A stretch of DNA of 64,000 bases, taken from Dehalococcoidia bacterium (GTDB lineage: Bacteria > Chloroflexota > Dehalococcoidia > Bin125). This document shows positions 63,118-64,000 of the stretch, one piece after another. Location: positions 186,001 through 250,000 of the forward strand of contig JAJDWB010000013.1 in the NCBI GenBank assembly GCA_022825855.1, given 5' to 3'. Position 1 is the first letter of the stretch. The number at the start of each line of letters is the position of its first letter. Both the position numbers and the translations under genes were made by a program. The notes under the pieces were generated by a model that worked only from the letters and a program-made list of their open reading frames with translations, had not been told where the DNA came from and did not search any database.

Positions 63118-64000
63118 TCAAACCCAGCCCTGGTCGCGATACCAGTTCATCGTCTCGCGCAGCCCGGCCTCCAGTGGCGTGCTCCGCCGCCAGCCGGTGT
63201 CCTCAGTCAACGGCAGCGAATCGCACAGCCACGCCCGCTGGCGCATCTCCAAGACTCGTGTCCGATCGAGCGCCGGCTCCGACCGGCTCAGCTTTGCCCA
63301 CCACTCGGAACAGCGGGCGATGCCGTGAAACGCCGCGGGCGGCAGCGACGCAAGCAACAACCGCCGGCCGACCGCATCGCCAAGCGCCGACAGCATGTCG
63401 TTCCAGCTGAACGGACCATCCGCATCGCTGACGTGGTAGCAGCGTCGGCTGTCGATCCTGGCGTCCAGCAGCGCGGCCACAGCGTCTGCCAGATCAGGAC
63501 CGTAGATCACGTCAACCAGGCGCGATCCGTCGCCCAAGCGAACCGAGAATCCGCGCCGCGCCATCCAGAAGAACGCCAGCAGGCCCGAATCGCGGGGACC
63601 ATAGACCAGCGGCGGGCGCAACATGATGACGTCGGTGCGGTCCGAGACTGCCTCCAGCTCTCGCTCGCCTTCCAGCTTCGACCGGCCGTACGCCGACACC
63701 GGGTGCGGCGTCCCTTCGGTCGATTCCACGGCTCCGCCCGGTGACGGCCCCTGCGCCGCCAGGGATGAGATGTAGACGATCCGCTTCACGCCAGCAGCCG
63801 CGGCCGCCTCTGCCAGATGACGCGTGCCCTCGCGATTGGCCCTCATGAACTCCTGCGGATTCGCGGCCCGTAGCACCGCCGCTGAGTGAACCACGGCCTC
63901 CACGCCCTGACAAGCCGCCCGCAACGACTCAGGTTGGCGCAAGTCGCCGCTCGCTCGCTCGAAGTCGATGTCGTCAACAAAGGATGTGTCGCTGGTCGGT
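63118..64000 (-). CDS. NAD-dependent epimerase/3-beta-HSD-like SDR, 5' part beyond window
   Basis: The frame is open to base 64000 and no start is visible, so the N-terminal dinucleotide loop lies outside. The visible 293 codons show an extended SDR: GDLRQPESLRAACQGVEAVVHSAAV, YISSLAAQGP, the active-site YGRSK (with Tyr and Lys present), and LRPPLVYGPRD. Unlike the SDR at 58813 this one keeps the catalytic pair. It heads an operon with the HAD and SRPBCC genes. Confidence 0.88.
   Translation of the reverse strand, partial: PTSDTSFVDDIDFERASGDLRQPESLRAACQGVEAVVHSAAVLRAANPQEFMRANREGTRHLAEAAAAAGVKRIVYISSLAAQGPSPGGAVESTEGTPHPVSAYGRSKLEGERELEAVSDRTDVIMLRPPLVYGPRDSGLLAFFWMARRGFSVRLGDGSRLVDVIYGPDLADAVAALLDARIDSRRCYHVSDADGPFSWNDMLSALGDAVGRRLLLASLPPAAFHGIARCSEWWAKLSRSEPALDRTRVLEMRQRAWLCDSLPLTEDTGWRRSTPLEAGLRETMNWYRDQGWV

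Overview
This window is a gene-dense, high-GC bacterial chromosome segment dominated by housekeeping genes. No plasmid, phage, transposase, rRNA operon or CRISPR array is visible. The combination of gene orders (topA-dprA, alaS-ruvX-mltG-aroE, rnc-smc-ftsY, thrS...infC-rpmI-rplT), a large SRP RNA with an Alu-type 5' domain, a DUF4015-type protein and small zinc-ribbon proteins suggests a member of Chloroflexota. That placement is inferred from context and protein style; no marker phylogeny was run. Many genes overlap by 4 bp (ATGA/GTGA), so translational coupling is common. Several genes carry a TANNNT box 6-8 nt before the start codon with no ribosome binding site, which suggests leaderless mRNAs.

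Layout. 1-5027 (-): topA (cut by the left edge), dprA, a CorC/CBS membrane protein and glmU. 5221-13925 (+): alaS, ruvX, mltG, aroE, a membrane-anchored unknown, aroC and a fused aroK-aroB; this supplies three shikimate-pathway proteins carrying four activities. 13961-16940 (-): a cytochrome P450, moeA and a stand-alone Lrp-type ligand-binding domain. 17122-21190 (+): pheS, pheT, then an unknown gene behind a CIRCE-like operator. 21295-26981 (-): rplT, rpmI, infC (apparent CUG start), a split acyl-CoA carboxylase alpha chain (BCCP and biotin carboxylase), a TGS-less thrS and tRNA-Val. 27316-31899 (+): tRNA-Lys, tRNA-Leu, two oligopeptide-type ABC ATPases and lepA.

32239-33639 (-) is a putative PD-(D/E)XK-like protein. 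33740-41233 (+) holds SRP RNA, rsmA, ispE, a membrane protein, a PHP phosphoesterase, a dnaQ-dinG fusion, a GNAT and a PPOX-family protein. 41230-43134 (-) has a small membrane protein, a zinc protein and a CCA-adding-type nucleotidyltransferase. 43198-50071 (+) has rnc, smc, an esterase, ftsY and a YceI-domain lipid-binding-like protein. 50163-51069 (-) has two unknowns. 51112-53821 (+) has dinB, a HAD hydrolase and two tandem cupins. 53825-55233 (-) has a Nudix hydrolase and a ferritin-like di-iron protein. 55319-64000 alternates strands: small unknown and zinc proteins, a membrane-anchored RlpA-like domain, malic enzyme, two SDR proteins, an alpha/beta hydrolase, a DUF4015 protein, an SRPBCC protein and a HAD phosphatase.

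The most unusual material is not in the recognisable genes. It is (i) two intergenic regions, about 31.97-32.23 kb and 37.13-37.48 kb, that share 10-bp-phased repeats and several short motifs in an otherwise uniform high-GC sequence; (ii) the CIRCE-like element in front of an uncharacterised 171-residue gene; (iii) the CUG start of infC; and (iv) the set of leaderless-type promoters.
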